Assembly (NCBI GenBank): GCA_017462265.1
Contig: JAFTRN010000010.1
Location: 1-35,017 of the forward strand
Direction of reading: 5' to 3'
From: Coprobacter sp.
GTDB taxonomy: Bacteria > Bacteroidota > Bacteroidia > Bacteroidales > UBA11471
DNA length: 35,017 nt
In this document: positions 32,757 through 35,017 of the stretch, piece after piece
Layout of the letters: the number at the start of each line of letters is the position of its first letter
Position numbering within the stretch: position 1 is the stretch's first letter
Notes under the pieces: generated by a model
Seen by the model: the letters and a program-made list of their open reading frames with translations, nothing else
Told to the model about the DNA's origin: nothing
The model's database searches: none
Translations under genes and position numbers: made by a program

Positions 32757-34481
32757 ATGCGACGATATATCAGATATATGCTACCTATACTCCTGCTCGG
32801 TATGCTGCAAATAGCGGCTGCGCAAGGCATACAGGTGCGAAGTTTCCGTCATGTACCCATGGATATTACCGCCAATATCCAAGGTACGTCGTATCTCGAT
32901 AAGTTTGGCGAGCCGGCAACGCTTATCAAGGTAGTCACCCCCATAGAGGTGAAATTCGATACCGGCGTCACCAACAATCTGTTGGTACATACCGAGTCGC
33001 ACCTCCGTGAAAAGAAAGAGATATGGATATGGGTGTCGAGCCGTACCCGTGTGCTGAGCATCTACGGCAATGGTTCTGTCGCGCCGTTGCGAGGCTACCC
33101 ACTGCCCGTACCCGATTTGCTGCCTGCCGCCACCTATGAGTTGGTACTCGATATACCGGCCGAGGCCATAGCTGCCGAGGCGCAAGAGTCCGGAATCAGC
33201 TATATGGGCTTGATTATAGGGTTGATAGCTGTTGCTATTACCATCGGAGCATACCTGTGGTATCGACGCCGTAAGAGCGATATTGTCACTATACCTGCCC
33301 CCATAGAGGTAGTGCAATCGCCCATACCTTCTGTTATATCGGCGACGCTTGACGAGCATTATCTGGTGATACGTGTCTCTCCTGTCGATGCCTGTGTCAC
33401 TATCGACGACAACCCGGTAGATGTGGTCGATGGGGCGGTGACGGTGCGGCTGAAACGAGGCACGTATCGTTACGAGGTGCAGGCGGCCATGCACGCCCCC
33501 GAGAGCGGTACCCTCACTATTTCCGATAAAAAAGAACAGCTCGACATCACCCTGCGCCCTCTTTGTGGTTCTTTCGATGTTCGCACCGATCCGCCGGGAG
33601 CCAAGGTGAGCATCGACGGCACGGAAATTGGTATCACACCCGATATTTTCGGCAATATACCGATAGGAACGCATATCCTGCGCCTCACCAAGGAGGGGTG
33701 TACACCCGTGGAGCAACAGGTCACGATAGAGGAGGGCAAGACCGCTACCCTGTCGCTCACCCTCGTCGCAAGAATAAATCGCACCTTTATGGTGAAAGGG
33801 GTATCGTTCACGATGATACCGGTCGAGGGAGGTACGTTCACGATGGGAGCGACGAGCGAACAGGGAAGCGATGCCTGTGATGACGAGAAACCTGCCCATC
33901 GAGTAACACTTAGTGATTACTACATAGGCGAGACTGAGGTGACGCAAGCCCTGTGGCAAGCGGTAATGGATGATAATCCGAGCTATTTCAAAGGTGATTT
34001 ACAGCGACCGGTGGAATATGTAAGTTGGAACGATTGTCAAGAGTTTATCGAGAAACTGAACACTCTTACAGGACAGTACTTCCGACTGCCTACTGAGGCA
34101 GAGTGGGAGTATGCCGCCCGAGGAGGCAATAAGAGCAAGGGCTACAAATATGCCGGTAGTAACGATATAGACGATGTAGCGTGGTATTCTGCCAATAGCG
34201 GAAGTACATCACACCCGGTCAAAAGTAAAACACCCAATGAACTTGGCTTATACGATATGAGTGGCAATGTATGGGAATGGTGTGGAGATAGGTATTACGA
34301 AAGGGATTACAAGAGTTTGCCACAGACCAATCCTACAGGTCCTACCACCGGTTCTAACCGTGTGTTCCGAGGTGGCAGTTGGGATTACTATGCGAAGAGT
34401 TGCCGTGTATCGTATCGCAATGGAGGTATGTCCGGCTTCAAGTACTGCAACCTCAGTTTCCGCCTCGCTTTATCAGAATAA
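32757..34481 (+). CDS. Membrane-anchored PEGA / SUMF1 (formylglycine-generating-enzyme-like) protein
   Basis: A 574-residue mosaic protein. A signal peptide (1-22, ending AAAQ) leads to a beta-rich domain (23-135), a membrane helix (about 148-169, MGLIIGLIAVAITIGAYLWY), two PEGA-type beta domains (about 201-268 and 271-338; e.g. GSFDVRTDPPGAKVSIDGTE), and a C-terminal SUMF1/C-type-lectin-like domain (347-574: MIPVEGGTFTMGA, ETEVTQALWQAVM, RLPTEAEWEYAARGG, YDMSGNVWEWCGDRY, RVFRGGSWDYYAKSCRVSYR). True formylglycine-generating enzymes need two active-site cysteines near the end. Only the second (SCRVSYR) has a counterpart and the first is Tyr here, so a binding rather than enzymatic role is likely. 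With one membrane helix after a signal peptide the PEGA/SUMF1 part may be cytoplasmic or, if the signal is uncleaved, periplasmic. Serine codon use changes sharply inside the gene. Confidence 0.88.
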   Translation: MRRYIRYMLPILLLGMLQIAAAQGIQVRSFRHVPMDITANIQGTSYLDKFGEPATLIKVVTPIEVKFDTGVTNNLLVHTESHLREKKEIWIWVSSRTRVLSIYGNGSVAPLRGYPLPVPDLLPAATYELVLDIPAEAIAAEAQESGISYMGLIIGLIAVAITIGAYLWYRRRKSDIVTIPAPIEVVQSPIPSVISATLDEHYLVIRVSPVDACVTIDDNPVDVVDGAVTVRLKRGTYRYEVQAAMHAPESGTLTISDKKEQLDITLRPLCGSFDVRTDPPGAKVSIDGTEIGITPDIFGNIPIGTHILRLTKEGCTPVEQQVTIEEGKTATLSLTLVARINRTFMVKGVSFTMIPVEGGTFTMGATSEQGSDACDDEKPAHRVTLSDYYIGETEVTQALWQAVMDDNPSYFKGDLQRPVEYVSWNDCQEFIEKLNTLTGQYFRLPTEAEWEYAARGGNKSKGYKYAGSNDIDDVAWYSANSGSTSHPVKSKTPNELGLYDMSGNVWEWCGDRYYERDYKSLPQTNPTGPTTGSNRVFRGGSWDYYAKSCRVSYRNGGMSGFKYCNLSFRLALSE

Positions 34482-34690
34482 ATTTTGCAGAACCTCTTGG
34501 CCCAAGCGTCCGCCGAGGGATAAATGGTCATAAGGGGCAAATAGGGCTACAAGGCCGGTGAAGGAGTGAAAAAAGTTGGCCTTCATAATATAACGTAGGT
34601 CCACTCAGCCTGCTTATCGAGTATTTCTCCTTGTCTAAGCCGATTTTATAGCAACGTCTCCGACGTAGCGTTTTTGATATCTGTCTCTAT

Positions 34691-34721
34691 CCCCACAATT
34701 TCACTGCGTTACATTGTGGGG
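34691..34721 (-). repeat. Long hairpin of the left repeat unit
   Basis: Nine-bp stem CCCCACAAT/ATTGTGGGG with a 13-base loop containing CACTGCGTTA, the diverged reverse complement of the TGAGCGTAGCG core of the right unit. Confidence 0.75.
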
Positions 34722-34814
34722 TTTCTTATAAACAACATCTTCGATGTATCTCGTAATTCAGTCACGTCCTTTTCATCAAACATTAAAACCTCGAAGAGGT
34801 TTCTCGAGAGGAAA

Positions 34815-34843
34815 CCCCACGATGAGCGTAGCGATTCGTGGGG
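34815..34843 (+). repeat. Long hairpin of the right repeat unit
   Basis: Eight-bp stem CCCCACGA/TCGTGGGG with loop TGAGCGTAGCGAT. The 15-base core ACGATGAGCGTAGCG recurs at 8982-8996. Confidence 0.75.
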
Positions 34844-34990
34844 GATAGGGTATCGAATAATAAAATTACGTCGAAGACGTTTCTTAATTATTGGTGTCCG
34901 ATAAAGATTTTAAAAATCTTCGGAAAACTATGATTTAAGATAATTTATGCGATAAAATAAAAAGCGGGGCTTGAGTTTGTGTTATAAAAA

Positions 34991-35016
34991 GATTGCCGTT
35001 AGGTAATCGATTTTTA
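34991..35016 (+). terminator. Possible terminator-like hairpin at the window edge
   Basis: GATTGCC, loop GTTA, GGTAATC (one G-T pair) followed by GATTTTTAC. A short stem with five T; it is 500 bases from the nearest gene, so its role is unclear. Confidence 0.3.
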
Positions 35017-35017
35017 C

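Larger units (their letters stand above)
34651..34883. repeat. Composite inverted repeat built of two three-hairpin units
   Basis: Left unit: hairpin ACGTC-TCC-GACGT (34654-34666), then CCCCACAAT/ATTGTGGGG (34691-34721), then ACATC-TTC-GATGT (34735-34747). Right unit in mirror order: AAACCTC-GAA-GAGGTTT (34786-34802), CCCCACGA/TCGTGGGG (34815-34843), ACGTC-GAA-GACGT (34868-34880). Spacers are mirrored too: 24 and 13 bases on the left against 12 and 24 on the right. The reverse complement of the right unit aligns with the left along about 100 bases, including the shared string GTGGGGTTTC and AACGTCT-CGACGT. Confidence 0.8.
34482..35017. other. Right-end intergenic region: hairpins and composite palindromic repeat
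   Basis: No credible gene; an open frame at 34674-34904 only reflects the repeat. From left: a bulged hairpin CCTC-TT-GGC/GCC-GAGG (34493-34518), a hairpin AAGGCC/GGCCTT (34551-34583), a 13-base match to the 9121 region (34614-34626), the composite inverted repeat (34651-34883), and AT-rich sequence to the edge. Confidence 0.6.

Noticed and set aside
34654..34880. A CRISPR array
   Set aside because: The short hairpins are not identical direct repeats and the spacing is mirrored, not regular.
34674..34904. 76-codon frame in the right-end repeat
   Set aside because: It reads straight through both hairpin units; the frame is a by-product of the repeat.

Overview
The window looks like chromosomal DNA of a gut-type Bacteroidales bacterium. 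Most visible promoters fit the Bacteroidetes primary-sigma pattern TTTG-(19 to 21 nt)-TAnnTTTG. The gene content is typical of the order: a DUF4270 lipoprotein, panC/panD with a short glycogen-synthase-like gene, reverse rubrerythrin, a four-subunit 2-oxoacid:ferredoxin oxidoreductase, an A-type flavoprotein and an M3 peptidase lipoprotein. A Barnesiella- or Coprobacter-like genus is possible but is only a guess from gene style. I see no insertion sequence, phage gene, CRISPR array or rRNA.

Layout. Positions 1-1122 hold the 5' part of a secreted protein gene (minus strand, cut by the window edge). tRNA-His follows, then a minus-strand housekeeping block: ffh-folD-capA and panC-panD. Divergent from panC are a truncated glycogen-synthase-like gene and a DUF4270 lipoprotein (plus). 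A 540-base intergenic stretch (8845-9382) carries a terminator, a repeat core and a tRNA-like structure with its own promoter-like box. Next come an M3 metallopeptidase (minus), a membrane sulfatase/LTA-synthase-like enzyme (plus), a TPR protein and a flavodiiron protein (both minus).

Positions 17277-21590 form a plus-strand nucleotide-sugar operon: a leader with a strong intrinsic terminator, then rmlB, rmlA, two adjacent sugar 3,4-ketoisomerase-like cupins and a PLP aminotransferase. Together they should convert glucose-1-phosphate to a dTDP-3-amino-3,6-dideoxyhexose for a surface glycan. From 21606 to 29370 everything is on the minus strand: dCMP deaminase, S41 protease, 5-formyl-THF cyclo-ligase, a ferredoxin plus 2-oxoacid oxidoreductase operon, the pfs-luxS pair that detoxifies S-adenosylhomocysteine and yields AI-2, a DUF2007 protein and an SDR. 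A PerR-type regulator and a reverse rubrerythrin (plus) sit behind one promoter with a near-perfect PerR box. glmS (minus) follows.

The right end is the least ordinary part. A membrane-anchored PEGA/SUMF1 protein (32757-34481) has a C-terminal module with serine-codon use unlike the rest of its own gene, and a C-terminus resembling the variable region of a diversity-generating retroelement target. Behind it (34651-34883) lies a composite palindromic repeat: two roughly 100-base units, each with three hairpins, in mirror orientation. No reverse transcriptase or template repeat is inside the window, so the retroelement idea remains untested. Other items worth checking are the attenuator-like leader of the sugar operon, the tRNA-like RNA and the His-to-Tyr difference between the paired ketoisomerases.
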